Origin: Tethya wilhelma
Lineage: Eukaryota; Porifera; Demospongiae; Tethyida; Tethyidae
DNA length: 64,000 nucleotides
Assembly: GCA_964030475.1 (NCBI GenBank)
Contig: CAXIPT010000002.1
Coordinates: forward strand, 10,242,166 to 10,306,165
Reading direction: 5' to 3'
The notes under the pieces are model-generated. The model had not been told where the DNA came from, did not search any database, and saw only the letters and a program-made list of their open reading frames with translations. The position numbers and the translations under genes were made by a program. The number at the start of each line of letters is the position of its first letter. The first letter of the stretch is position 1. This document shows, in pieces, positions 1 through 11,680 of this stretch.

Positions 1-2
1 AC

Positions 3-518
3 CGTCCTGTTTGCACTACGCTTGAGTTGGCTCAAAGGAGTCAGAGTATCCAGTGCAACTCAGATGATGCACAGAGCATCGTGGATTCCGTTATTGCTGC
101 TGGTGACCACTGCTATGACATTGGTGCATCTTTTGCTCTTGCCTGTTCTTCCCTTCCAAACGGACAGTATTGTACAGCCATTATTGCTGCAGGGACTGAA
201 AATGGCGACCAAGCTGTTACTCCTACTGAAATAAGTAATAGCTGCTCAGTTGGTCAACGAAGTTGCTCCTCAAGTTGTCGATCCGCAGTGCAAGCTGTAT
301 CCAATAGCCTAGGATGTTGTTTTAACAGTATCTACAATTCTACATCTACGGTTCCAAGTGCAGGCTTTCAGTTTGAAACAAGTAACGCATTGTGGGATCA
401 GTGCGGAGTCGACACACCTGGAGTGTGTGAGAGCACTCTGGATGGAAGTCCACCCACCGCTAAAGCAATATCTCTGCTGGTTGTTGCTGCTTTGCTAGTG
501 TTGTACATTTTTGTGTGA
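3..518 (+). CDS. Cysteine-rich surface protein, C-terminal half (5' cut by window edge)
   Basis: The frame is open from the first bases (RPVCTTLELAQRSQ...) to a stop at 516-518, so this is the second half of a gene entering the window from the left. It aligns along its whole length with the second module of the gene at 3573-4826: same cysteine spacing, a CSSSC motif, LGCCFNS, and an LWDQCGVDTPGVC signature. It ends with a short linker and a hydrophobic tail (AKAISLLVVAALLVLYIFV), which fits a GPI-attachment signal or a single C-terminal TM segment. The paralogue carries a longer Thr-rich linker before its tail; here that linker is deleted. I do not recognise the family in any characterised protein. 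Secreted or cell-surface location is inferred from the hydrophobic tail and the paralogue's signal peptide. Confidence 0.75.
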   Translation, partial: RPVCTTLELAQRSQSIQCNSDDAQSIVDSVIAAGDHCYDIGASFALACSSLPNGQYCTAIIAAGTENGDQAVTPTEISNSCSVGQRSCSSSCRSAVQAVSNSLGCCFNSIYNSTSTVPSAGFQFETSNALWDQCGVDTPGVCESTLDGSPPTAKAISLLVVAALLVLYIFV

Positions 519-805
519 AACTTGGGGCACACACGTACAGTAACTTGTTACAAATGATTGTATAGAGTAGGTTTGATAACTTTGTTTTCTGCAGTCTTAG
601 ACTATAGGTAGTAAGCTAATTCCTTCAGTCGTTGTTTGATTTTGCTTGTTTGATTTAATTCTTTTTTCTCGTGCAATGCAATAGATACTGTGCGCATGCG
701 CATGCGCATGTGTGTGCAATCAAACTTTGCTTGAAGGGGTTGTCATGCGAGCAATGTAGTGCATGCATTATAATCACAGTGATAAATACTTTAGTGTACA
801 ATATC

Positions 806-1217
806 TTAAGACTCTATAGAATTTTCTATTAAGTTGAGGATCCTCTCGAATTGATTGTAGGGAAGTATGTTATGTCCTCAACGACGAACTATATATCATT
901 GGGTAGACAAATGCGCGGCAATGTTTATTACAAGATTGTACGTCATAATCCATGGACCGTATAGCCCTTCAATTTTCCATGTGTTTGTTTAGTCTACATG
1001 GTATAGCATGTAAGGGACTGGCTACACCAGACTAAACTCTTCATATCTGAATTTCGGCACAAAGTACAAAGTTATTGATTGATAATTATAAGTAGAAAGA
1101 AGCAGGCCACATAACCCGCCAAATTTTTGTGCTAGCTAGATGGTATGCAAAAAAAACCTTCTGTGCACACACACACACACACACTTCACAGTTGCCATAA
1201 TATCTTATCATATATAG
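806..1217 (-). pseudogene. Decayed 3' end of the serine carboxypeptidase gene (duplicate)
   Basis: Read on the minus strand, 893-806 matches the last exon of the intact carboxypeptidase (5020-4934): both end ...NLIE..IES-stop. The copy has an in-frame TGA where the intact exon has Gly of the GGGH motif, and an extra codon after His. Further on, about 1217-1184 matches exon 9 of the intact gene. The exon 10 equivalent is missing. The remnant lies 3' of the partial Cys-rich gene exactly as the intact exon lies 3' of the Cys-rich gene at 3573-4826, so the block was duplicated together and this copy decayed. Confidence 0.75.
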
Positions 1218-1348
1218 AAACACACAAAAACAGTGAAAATTCTTGTGCGAGGGTGGCAGACTACAATCTCTCGACTTTACCGATCGAGTTCGAGGAAGAA
1301 TTTAAGGTTAAAGGTCAAGAAGCCGGGCCCCCTTTGAGCTCGAGAATC

Positions 1349-1503
1349 CCACCGGAAGTGAAATAATGAGATTCATGCAATTCACTTTTGGGCATGCAAT
1401 GGTACAACTTTTGATTGGTAAGGTGTAGTAAGCTGGAAAAGCAGCCAAAAGAATGGGAAGAACCTCAGCACTTTCCAATCATTGGTGCTTGAAATTTTGA
1501 GAT
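1349..1503 (-). repeat. Partial copy of the 28-bp-TIR MITE family
   Basis: In reverse orientation this matches the interspersed element seen in full at 44029-44257 and 61525-61763. Shared blocks include the part around CACCATTGGAAAG, the TTTTGGTTGCTTTT block, ACCAATCAAAAG and the TTCACTTCCGG end. The terminal inverted repeats are eroded. Confidence 0.6.
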
Positions 1504-1903
1504 ATTATGGACTTTACATATGTACATGTATGTATGTTCATCTGTTTGCAATGTATAGTACATTATGTTATTGATAAAGGGATCCATTTTAAGTAGAAAC
1601 TATTGATAGTACCCCTGCAACAGTAGCTGGTTGTTTGCATTGTGATGGTGTTTGAGATTGTTCCCATAGTGTCGAGAAACTTAACTTAGATGTGACATGG
1701 TTACAATGCACTGAGCTGCTTGTGTTTAGATACATGCCCCCGGGGATATGTGTAGACCTATTTGTGTACTGTTCTCTCTCACACACACACAGCAATTGAG
1801 TTGATGCTGTCATTGCTACCTCCAAGTCTCTTGTCAATTTGGCTAATGAAAACTTAAAGAAAGTTCTAGAGGTAACAGTTTTTGTGTCAATCTTTAAACA
1901 TAG

Positions 1904-2132
1904 CTTGTGTAGTACGAGACAAATACCCTGAGGTTGTCAATTTTGTCCATGAACTAACTTACCTCAAAAAAGCAGCCACTGTTTCTCTTGATCTTTTACT
2001 GAGCAGCTGACATTCAGGCATTTGGTTGCTAAGGGAATGAAAGAGGCAACAGCAGAATTGATCAACAACAAGCATAATAAACCTTTGAAGAAGTTCTGTT
2101 GGAGTGCTGAGCCGAGGGTGACGAAGTTGGAA
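1904..2132 (+). pseudogene. Formin FH2-domain fragment, frameshifted and cut at an N
   Basis: After an AG acceptor at 1902-1903 the frame reads RDKYPEVVNFVHELTYLKKA then ATVSLDLLLS. This resembles the FH2 segment of formins where a 'YPEVLxFxxEL..(E/K)KA..VS' block is conserved. A one-base shift near 1999-2012 moves to another frame that continues GMKEATAELI, NKPLKKF and SAEPRVTKLE, again FH2-like. The match stops at N2133. The shift may be a mutation or a sequencing error near a contig end. Assignment rests on motif memory only. If real, the gene nucleates or elongates actin filaments; this copy looks non-functional or mis-assembled. Confidence 0.45.
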
Positions 2133-2632
2133 NGGGTACATCAGTATTCTTTGTAGTTGTGTAGAAATTAAAGGTCAGTGGTTGTATGCCATGTATAACT
2201 GCCTGATGCAATATCAGTGAATCACTGAATCCCGCATTTTCAGTGAGAAAAGCTGTAAGTGGTTGCCGCAATAATTATAGTTATGTATATGATATAGCCA
2301 CCCAGACCTGTATACCTGCAAAATCTTTGGTCAGCCTAGGTAACAGTATATAATTTATATAAGACAGTTAATATTGTTCTCATAACTACTCCACTCTGGT
2401 ACATGTATGTGACTTTAAATCACCTAGGTAACAATGTGGAATGTATGCTTACAAGTATGTTCTCTTTGCATGATGAGCTTTTAGAGGGGTTACATCCTGT
2501 AGGTACTATATCACTAGAATAAATATAATATTATGTGGTGTATGTATAAGGGACTGGCCAGGTAGTTTTGTGGTAGATGATGTACTCACCACTACCTGAT
2601 CTTGTTGATCTTCTGTCTGTCTCTGCTGTAGC

Positions 2633-2961
2633 ACCTGTTTGCCTTGGAATCACAAGCATATGCAGGATGAGTCAGAGGTAAAAAATATATATTTTTGTAC
2701 GTGTGTTTGTGGGTGGGTGTGTAGCTAAGCAGCAGTTTCCAATTGTAAATCAGCTGTTGTATATGTACTTTTTACTTGTGCTAAGACAATTTAAAGCTGT
2801 GTTGGTGTGTTTGATGCTATTGATATGTGAAACATTGCATGGTGATTGTATCAATTGTTGTGTGGTTCAAACTGATCCCACCACTCTCTTTCCCAGGATG
2901 ATAAAGGGGTAGATGTTCTTCCTCAGATTTACGATGGGGCTATTGATGAGGTCATTACAGG
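2633..2961 (+). other. Two possible small exons of an unidentified gene
   Basis: Two short segments flanked by plausible AG/GT signals join in phase: one ending MQDESE before GTAAAA near 2680, and one near 2897-2960 reading DDKGVDVLPQIYDGAIDEVI before GTACAC. The acidic DDKGV start faintly resembles a formin autoregulatory segment, and an FH2-like remnant lies upstream, but the sequence is too short for a family call. The rest of 2134-3540 shows no gene. Confidence 0.25.
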
Positions 2962-3572
2962 TACACGTGTCTCGTAGACCCCCAGTTTGTTTGTGTGTCT
3001 GCAATTTCATGTTTCTACTTGTGACAATTAATATAGAATGTTGTTCTTTTCTGTTAGCTAATGCTATGTCAGTTCTTGTGTATAAGCTATAGTGGTCATA
3101 TATTATTGTTAACATGACAATATTTTCTCAACAAAGGGAACAAAAAGTGAATACTTTCTTCACTTAAAGATTTTTGTGATTGGTCTCATCATTTTTTTTC
3201 CCGGCAATTACTTTTTTTTTCTTTTTTTTTTGTCCTCACTTCTCTATTTTGCATCACATTCAGCAGTTTTTATTTTAAAACTTTTCAACTTGTGAAATAC
3301 AGTTCATGCCTGATACCAGGGAAGGCCTGGGAACAATGCTAACAACTTGGCAAGCTTGCATGTACTGTAGAACCACACATTTTTGTCCACATCAATAGAC
3401 AACACAGCAATGTAAATTAGTCTGAGAAACATGCAGGGTGTGACATGTCGACATTAGCTATTTGGCTAATTGTCGTGCTTTCTGCGCATGTGCAAAACGT
3501 CGTACATACGAGTACGTACGTATCACTGAACGTTAGTTGTACCTAAATAAGTTGTGCTCAATCGAAGAAGTA

Positions 3573-4826
3573 ATGATGAGTTTCCTTACAGTTACTGGTG
3601 TTCTTTGTCTTGTTGGGCTATCCTGCGGCTACCTTTCGCCTGCAACTGACCCAGCAAACCTGCTCAACACAGTCAGCAGGGTCGCCAAACGATCAGCCTC
3701 GGATTCTACCTTGGAGCGGATGACTCGACAGAGTACCCCGTCTCTTGACGATATCATTAAGTGTGCCATTCCAGCTGTTAATGGGCAGTGCGAATCTGAT
3801 TTTCAACCAGAATTGATCCAGAATGCAATCAACTGTGGACAAAACGCTGCGGCCCGTTATATTTCTTCAATATGCGATAAAAACCCGTCCTCGGGAAGAT
3901 TTTGTGGGCTGGATATATTGCAAGGACTAACCGATTTTTCTAATGCAATTGCTAGTTGTGATACTACTGGAGGAAGTACTTGCCCATCGGGATGTGCATC
4001 TCAACTGCAATCTCTACGCAACAGCTGGGGCTGCTGTATTTCAGTATTTAACCAGACAGTTAATGAAGGCGAAGTTGCAGGAGACCCACTTGCTGAACTT
4101 TTTCAAGCTCTTGGCTCGATGGATGTGTTTGCTAACTCACTTTGGTCGGCTTGTGGAGTAGACATGGTTGGTATGTGCGAGGGCTCGACTTCTATCACTC
4201 CCATACACAACCTTAACAGTCCTGTCTGTAATACATTTCAGTTTACTCAACAGGCTCTAGAAATCCAGTGTACCTCGGCTGATGCTCAGAATATTGTGGA
4301 TTCTATAATTGCTGCCGGTGACCAGTGTTATGAGATTGGAGCAGCTCAGGCTCTTGCCTGTTCATCTCGCCCGAACGGAGACTATTGTTCGGCAATTATT
4401 GCCGAAGGAAGTGTGAATAATGATCAAGCAGTTACTCCTGCTGAAATAAGCATTCAGTGCTCAGTTGGTCAACCAAGTTGCTCCTCAAGTTGTCAATCCG
4501 CAGTTCAAGCTGCAGCAGATCGCCTCGGATGCTGTTTTAACAGTCTGTACAATACATCGCTGACTCAAAGTCTCTTCGAGTTTGAAGCAAGCAGAGCTCT
4601 GTGGGATCAGTGCAGAGTGGACACCCCTGGAGTGTGTGACACTACTCTGGATAAAGATGGAAGTCTATCATTGACAATTGCAACCACTCTACCAATGTTA
4701 ACCACTGGGAATGCTAAAACCACTCAGAATACCAATGGGAGTCTACCAACCACTAAAGCAATGTCTTTGCTGGTTCTTGCTTTGGTAATGCTGTGCATTT
4801 TTGTGTGGGGTGGTCAATTCAATTGA
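3573..4826 (+). CDS. Two-module cysteine-rich secreted/surface protein (intronless)
   Basis: Single-exon gene of 417 residues from the first ATG of an ATGATGAGT start; the paralogues at 31013 and 34048 share this start. A signal peptide (MMSFLTVTGVLCLVGLSCG) is followed by a dibasic RVAKR stretch at about residue 37 that could be a furin-type cleavage site. Then come two related modules of about 140 residues (about 55-205 and 220-365). Each ends with CxxxC, GCC, an LW..CGVD-type motif and a final Cys. A Thr-rich linker and a hydrophobic C-terminus (AMSLLVLALVMLCIFVW) suggest GPI or TM anchoring. The family is not recognised. It lies 107 bp from, and tail-to-tail with, the carboxypeptidase stop at 4934. 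Function unknown; extracellular matrix, recognition or adhesion would all fit. Confidence 0.85.
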   Translation: MMSFLTVTGVLCLVGLSCGYLSPATDPANLLNTVSRVAKRSASDSTLERMTRQSTPSLDDIIKCAIPAVNGQCESDFQPELIQNAINCGQNAAARYISSICDKNPSSGRFCGLDILQGLTDFSNAIASCDTTGGSTCPSGCASQLQSLRNSWGCCISVFNQTVNEGEVAGDPLAELFQALGSMDVFANSLWSACGVDMVGMCEGSTSITPIHNLNSPVCNTFQFTQQALEIQCTSADAQNIVDSIIAAGDQCYEIGAAQALACSSRPNGDYCSAIIAEGSVNNDQAVTPAEISIQCSVGQPSCSSSCQSAVQAAADRLGCCFNSLYNTSLTQSLFEFEASRALWDQCRVDTPGVCDTTLDKDGSLSLTIATTLPMLTTGNAKTTQNTNGSLPTTKAMSLLVLALVMLCIFVWGGQFN

Positions 4827-4933
4827 ACATTTTAAACAAATGCATAATTATACAATGTTTGTCAATTTGTAATAAGATAGAGATACATGTGTACGTACCT
4901 TAGTGTACAATGTTTAAGAGGGAAAAAAGTTTT

Positions 4934-7900
4934 TTAAGACTCTATAAAAGTTTCTATTAAGTTGAGGGTCCTCTCGGGTTGGTCGTAAGGAAGTATATGA
5001 CCTCCACCACGTACTATCACCTAATAGGTGGATGGATGCAAAAATTACAATCACATAATTATGAGTGTATGCAAACTTGTCCTAGCTTTATTCTCTATAA
5101 ACTGGCTTATGTTTTGACTCCTTGTCTACTAAAAAGTGACACAGTGCCTTTAATCATTAATAATTATTTTCGGTAAAAAAAAAAGTTATTAATAACTATG
5201 GAGAAGGAAGCAGCTATAAAACAGCAGGACAACACCTTGACTTTAAGAAGAATATTACAAAAATTATTTTGGTTGCTATTGGCAACAAACACATACCTAC
5301 ATACACATCCTACCTGCATAAAGTTCCCAACTTTCCTCACGTATCCTGCCACGTCATCTCCTATCTTCCAGACGGTCCTTTCAGTCTTCAGGTACTCGCC
5401 TCTGCCAGACCATTCCAACACTCGGAGCATATTCTCAGTCAGGGGCCCTCCTACAATGATATCGAGTTGACCGTTGTAGAGGAGTACCTTTGTTTGGTGT
5501 GTGTTAAGTTTTCCAAATAATGATCATACTGTTCAATGAAAGTTCACTATACCGTACAGCGGGTAAATTTGGCGAATTAGCGAATTATTCTTCAAATCGC
5601 CAAATTAGAAATCACCAAACAGTTTTATATGCACGTGTGCACATATAAATAATGCAGCATGCGGAATTAAATCGCCAAATTTAAGCCCGCCAAATTTACC
5701 CGCTATATGGTATACAGTCAGATCACGAAATATGACAAAAAAAAAAAAAAAAAAACCTTTCGTGCCATGGGATTAATTTTTGAAGCTGTACATTTAAAAG
5801 CACACAAACCTTATAATTATCCATCAAAGCAGCCAACCAAGTCTTCACAGATGCCATAATATCCTGTCATAGAAATACATGAAAACAGAGGAATCATTGA
5901 AACTGGAAGAAAAAAAGTTTAAAGATATCCTCTTTGGGAAAGTTGACAAGTAGTACACAATTTCTTACGTTTTGAAGAGCTATTTCCACCTTGTCCGACT
6001 GTGAGCCGTAGCTGAGATTGCCAACATTGATAGAACTCCTCACTGATGTTTGGTTTATGTACGGAACATAGTAGCCAAACTCTGGAGGCGACTGTGTGTG
6101 TGTGTGTGTAGGTAGATGTGGGTGTACATGAAAGAGCTAGAGAACAAAAAAAATGTGAAAGCTCTGTAAACAGGTACTTCACCTTTGGCATTTGCTCATT
6201 ACTGATGATATAATATTATTTTATATACCGTGAACCGGAGAATGTTGAAGTAGTCAGTAGATCCAGTGATATTGTAGAAGTAGGTGGGGTACGGAATGAG
6301 ATCACCATTGAGAAGAGAATCAAATACCTATTGCAAACAGTACATATCGTGGACTATGCATCATTCTGTGAATATTTGCTAGATGCACGTCTATGCTTAA
6401 AATATGCAAAAACAATTTTATAATTTTGAAGGAAGATTTTCTCTTTACTTTAAAAGCATCGTAATATTTCTCTTTCTTGATGTAGTCAACGGCAAGATCT
6501 GTCTCGTGCTTGATGTGAGCAGCCTGGATCTCATCTGCCATTCCAAACTGGTACACAAGATCGGCGTAGTCAAACATCTAACAGAGTTAGGAACAAAAGC
6601 AACATTTAGATAATATATTATATACTTTTAAGGTTTTCAACGCAATGACCTTGTATGTTGAGTGAATGAAAAGTGCGTGATTTTAGCTTACATTCTCAGG
6701 ATCACAGAGTCCATCTCCAATGGCGAGACCTTTGAGGTTGATTCTCAGTTTCGGTTTAGCCATGTTTTCAGTATGGATCTTGTAACCTATGGCAGGGACG
6801 TACTTTCCAGCATAGGACTGTGTGTGTGTGTGTGTGTGTGTGTGTCAATTCAGATCAAAACTATTGCTGACTCAGCACATATAGGTGCACATGATCAAAC
6901 TATTGTAGTCATGTGACTGGAATGTTAAATCAGCTCTTTTTTTTTTAAACATATCTTTTAAACATATTTTTAGCTATAGCCAGATAAGGAGTTTCTTTGC
7001 CAGCTGATTGCAAAAATGACAGAAGTTGGAAAGGGACGTCACGAAGTCAAGTACATTACTGGATTCAGCTGTAGCTGTATGGGCAGGCCACAGTATGCAT
7101 GCTATCCTTTCACCAAATACTTATGCAAGCACTATACAGATTCCTGTGTATGCATCTAGCAGTAGAACCTCACCAGCAACTTCATAAATACATATCTTTA
7201 AAATGTATCTTTCAAATTACATATTCTCTTGCTACAATACAAACCTCCCCTGTCAAGTAGAAGTCATTTTTCTGGTACTCTGAGAAGACAGTGAAGAATT
7301 GAGTCAGAGCGGAGTAGAGATTAGCAGCGACCTCGGTCTCAGTGGTCGAGAGACCCTCCTGAGTGTCAGTGAAACTGAAACCAGTACCGACCTGTTTGTG
7401 CATGCATAATAATTTTTGTTACAAGATGCCATATACTGTTAGCTTCACAAATAATGCAGCTAACAGATACAAGAGTAAATGAGGTTGCATTAAATTATGT
7501 GTGAGGCATAATATTGATGCTGCATGATGCAATAAATTTTAAGATTCTTAAACAGGGAAATAACACAGGTACTAAATGCATAGCCCAGGATAATTAATGT
7601 TTTATTTTACCAGTGTTTGTATGGCTTGATCTAAGCATAGCCTGGTTTACGAGGCTATGGCACGATGGATAAATTATGGACACTTAATTCTTCCACCTAC
7701 AGGGTTGTCTATGAACAGCATGTGGTACTTGGAATTCCAGGTGACACTCCTCTTGGACACACTCCCTGACGAGTCCACAACTAGCGGACCATTCTCGTTA
7801 AAGAGTCCGAAGAGAGAGGATCCTCCAGGACCACCTTGAAGCCATAGAAGGACAGGAGCTGATGCCTCTTTGCTCTGGAAGGAGAGAAATTTTAAAATGA

Positions 7901-8161
7901 TCCTCAAAATTAGAACACATAATATTATTATTGAAAGACTATAACCATATACCGTATACTGTACACCGTATACCATAAACTGTATACAGTATACCGTATA
8001 CAGTAGGGCATGTCAAGGACAGTAATAACTTACTTGAGCCGGGAAGAACCAGAAGTACATGTTACTGTTGTGGGTCTCGTCCACAGTAAAGAAACCAGCA
8101 TAACTGGTCAGACCAGCAATGTCCGGAGTCACTTTGCTTGCCAATTTGGCTACCATTAGAG

Positions 8162-8209
<48 letters not shown>

Positions 8210-8821
8210 GTGTGTGTGTGTGCATAATTTGTGAGGAGAAGGATGAGTAGAGCGTCAATTATATGAATCAATGTCCAAGTTGTTACACACACACACGTGC
8301 ACATGAATAGTTTCACAGTCACAGTGAATGGATCAATACAGTGAGTGTCTACAGAGTCTGAATGCAGCATCATTTTGAGCCTGAGCTTTATAGCTTGATG
8401 ATATTCAGAGGTGGCTGTGATTAACAATATTCATAGATACTACCAGCTGTTGAGGTCAAAATTAATGCTAATGAAATTTTGCTACAAGTCAGCACTTCAA
8501 GTAAAGAATCTCACCACAAAAGACTATGCAATACCTTGAGTTCAGAGCTACACTGCGTACACATCATACACATTATAAAATCATTCAACTTTTATGTAGA
8601 TTCTTAGCATACAACAAAGAAAATTAGCTTCATTATGGAAGCCGGAAAGCATTACCTTCACTTGGTTTTCCATCCTTGATGTATGGAGACAGGAATACTG
8701 GCTTTCCCGGATCCTCGCGGGAAGAATAGTAAGCCTTGTGTCCGCGGAATGGTTTGCTGAAAGGCGAGAGGGAGATAGCGAGCGGCAAAACAGCCAACAA
8801 GACAAGAATCATACGAGCCAT
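4934..8821 (-). CDS. CPVL: Serine carboxypeptidase (S10 family, CPVL/vitellogenic-like), 11 exons
   Basis: Complete gene, 464 residues against about 476 in human CPVL. Exons (minus): 8656-8821, 8034-8149, 7701-7874, 7245-7391, 6692-6817, 6449-6577, 6229-6327, 5969-6091, 5810-5863, 5314-5487, 4934-5020; all phases close. Exon 1 gives a signal peptide (MARMILVLLAVLPLAISLS), then the DPGKPVFLSPYI block typical of CPVL. The WLQGGPGGSS oxyanion region is in exon 3. The catalytic serine sits in GE|SYAG, split exactly by intron 4. The catalytic Asp is in NGQLDIIV (exon 10) and the His in GGGHILPYDQPE (exon 11). It should remove C-terminal residues from peptides in lysosomes or the secretory route. 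It shares a 138-bp divergent promoter with the TatD gene. Confidence 0.93.
5547..5714 (+). repeat. Foldback MITE with ~25-bp inverted ends in a carboxypeptidase intron
   Basis: The left arm contains GCGGGTAAATTTGGCG and the right arm contains CGCCAAATTTACCCGC, both bordered by tataccg/tatatggtat. About 100 bp of AT-rich sequence with further CGCCAAATT copies lies between. No ORF. Confidence 0.7.
8161..8222. repeat. (TG)n microsatellite
   Basis: About 60 bp of nearly pure TG, just upstream of the exon 2 acceptor of the carboxypeptidase. On that gene's strand it is a CA tract close to the splice site. Confidence 0.95.
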
Positions 8822-8959
8822 CTTTTCGGTAGTTCTATGGCTTGAAAGTGGGAGTGGCTCAAGTCACATGTTTAATGAAGGGGGAATCCCCTACAACTAA
8901 TAAGCGCGCGAAAATTAGTGATAGTGATGTCATTGGGTAGATGTGCTGCACTGAGAACC
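8822..8959. promoter_or_regulatory. Bidirectional promoter between carboxypeptidase and TatD genes
   Basis: Only 138 bp separates the two ATG codons, which point outward. The interval holds both 5' UTRs and core promoters and includes a GCGCGC stretch near 8904. No TATA box is obvious. Shared regulation is inference from spacing. Confidence 0.6.
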
Positions 8960-11456
8960 ATGGCTGCTGGCAAAGCTCTCAGGCTTATTGGTGAGTTCTG
9001 AGGCACTGTATGTTGCTGTGTGTGTAGAAAAGCAACCATTGTTTCAACTGGTAGGAGCCAGACTACTTTGCATATCAAGGGAAAGTACAAAATATTATCA
9101 TTAGCTTTGAATTTTTCATGGTACATGCACATATCTCTCTACAGATATTGGAGCTAACCTAACAGGTGAGCTACTGCATGTATTCTCAGTAAGGACTGAT
9201 AGTTAATGTGTGTATTTATTTGGTAGATCCAATGTTTCAGGGAAAATACCATGGAAAGCAGCACCATCCAAGTAAGTAAGTGAGTGAAAACAGGAGCTCT
9301 GAAATGATAAATTTATTCGAGTTACCAGAATAACTTTCTAAATTTCCAACCAATTTCAAAATTCAAGCACCATTGGAAAGCGCTCATTCTCCCCGTTCTT
9401 TTGGTTGCTTTTCCAGCTTCCTACACCTTACCAGTCAAAAGTTAGCTATAATTTTTGTCCCAAATGAAAAGTATTGCATGAACCTCATTATTTCACTTCC
9501 GGAGGCATTCTCAAACCAGATGGACTTTAGTCCAAGCTCACCCTTGTCAATTATCTCATATCTCCTCTGATCGAATTGTTTTATCTATCTCTAAAAGTAA
9601 TAAAAATAATATTCTAGCAGTTAGTTGTGTATTCACAGCTGCTTGTCTTGTAATGTGTCCAGGTGACTACGATGACATGCTTCAGCGCTCTTTTGATAGT
9701 GGGATCGAAAAGGTACACGCTACCATGGTGATGTAATGATGATGTAATGATAATGATGGAAACTTGTATGTAGATTATTGTAACTGGAGGTAGTCTGGAA
9801 GACAGCAAAGAAGCTCTTGAATTGACTGCATCAAATGGTACGTCAAGTTATGCTTCATCACAAAATTAATCTTCACCTATTTTGTTTTTTTGTTTGTTTT
9901 ATTTTTGTTTGTTTGTTTGTTTGTGTGTATGTGTGTCACCAGATCGTCTCTTCTTTACTGTCGGCTGCCATCCTACGAGATGTGATAACTTTGAGAAGTC
10001 TCCCGACACTACCCCTGATCAGTACCTCGATCAGCTTCTCTCTCTGGCCCAAGAGCACAAGGGAAAAGTGGCAGCCATCGGTGAATTTGGATTAGGTATG
10101 TCATCATCATAGTAATTATAGCCATTATTCATGAGTATCAAGTGTCATGATTTTGGCCCATGATGCTACAGTGATAGAATCATAATCTTTCTTTTTACAG
10201 ATTATGATCGACTGAGGTTTTGTTCCAAGGCATTACAACTAAAGTCAGTTGATTTCTATGTGTATTAAAATACACCCACAATATCATGAATATGCAACAA
10301 GTGCTAACAAATTGATGCTTTTGTCTTGAAGGTACTTTGAGAAGCAGTTTGAACTATCTGAAAAGACAGGTCTTCCGCTTTTCTTGCATTGTCGAAATTC
10401 ATACAGAGACTTTTTAGGTAAGTCTTGATAGTCTTGATTTGTGATGAAAAACTGTTTGCTATTCATTTTCTCTGACTGTTGACAGACATAATGAGAAGAA
10501 ATCGAAGTAGATACAGCAGTGGAGTTGTAAGTAAAAAAGTTATTCTTAAAAGTATAGGTAGTCTTGAAAATTGTGTAAAAAAATTAAAAGAAAGGAAAAA
10601 AAAAAAAAAGGAAGTGCACTGACCGGGAATCGAACCCGGGCCTCCCGCGTGGCAGGCGAGAATTCTACCACTGAACCATCAGTGCTTGTTAAGAGGAAGT
10701 GCTACAAGTTCTTTATTTGTAAATTGTAGGTGCACTCCTTCACTGGTCCTCTACCAGATGCAATGGCCATGTTGGATCTTGGTTTGTATATTGGAATAAA
10801 TGGATGGTAGGTTTTCAGTTTCATAAAATCATATGGAAATTGAAAACACTGCTTATTATCTATGATTTATTTTATCACAGTTCGCTCAAAACACCTGAAA
10901 ACCTTGAAGTGGTCAAGGCACTTCCTGCAGACAGGTTGCTATTGGAAACAGGTATGTACTGTTTACACCTAGTACCTAGTCTTACTTCTGCATTGCCATG
11001 GTTACTGGTGTTATGTAATATGATGTAATTTGTCCCATTAGCTAGTAGACTGAAGTATTGACAACAATGTTTCTCTCTCATATATCACCACTTACTTCAA
11101 ATGAACACTTAATAAACACAAATTACTCTCCCTTTTGCACTAAAGACCTCCCAGCTTCCTTTGATAATAGTTTCAGCTTTAGGTGGGGTCTCTAGCTAAT
11201 GATTTCTCCACGTGCTAGGCATTATTTGTCCAAAACAAGTCATTGTTTATATTCAGTTTGTTGGTAATGCCTCACTTAAGTGGCACCGCAGTCAGCAGAC
11301 ACAAAAACATTTTCTTAGCTCAAGGCGCCTAGACGAGCGAGCCAAGAGTCACAGAGGTTGGTGGGGTTGTTTTTGGCAATGGAGTGATTTAACGGGAAGA
11401 TAAGTATTGGTCCTTGCCTACGTGGAGTTTTTTTCAATTTTGAAATGCACACACAT

Positions 11457-11489
<33 letters not shown>

Positions 11490-11637
11490 CTACAGATGCC
11501 CCCTGGTGTGAGATACGTCCGACACACGCCAGCTCAAAACATGTCACTACACAGTTTCCAACCAAGAAGAAAGAAAGGTGGGAGAGAGGGACCAGTGTGA
11601 AGAGCAGGAATGAACCTCGGAACATTGTGTAAGAAGG

Positions 11638-11680
<43 letters not shown>

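Noticed and set aside
4827..5313. At first sight the carboxypeptidase seemed to lack its catalytic-His exon.
   Set aside because: A short last exon (4934-5020, minus) encoding VRGGGHILPYDQPE and a stop, with a good acceptor and matching phase, completes the gene.
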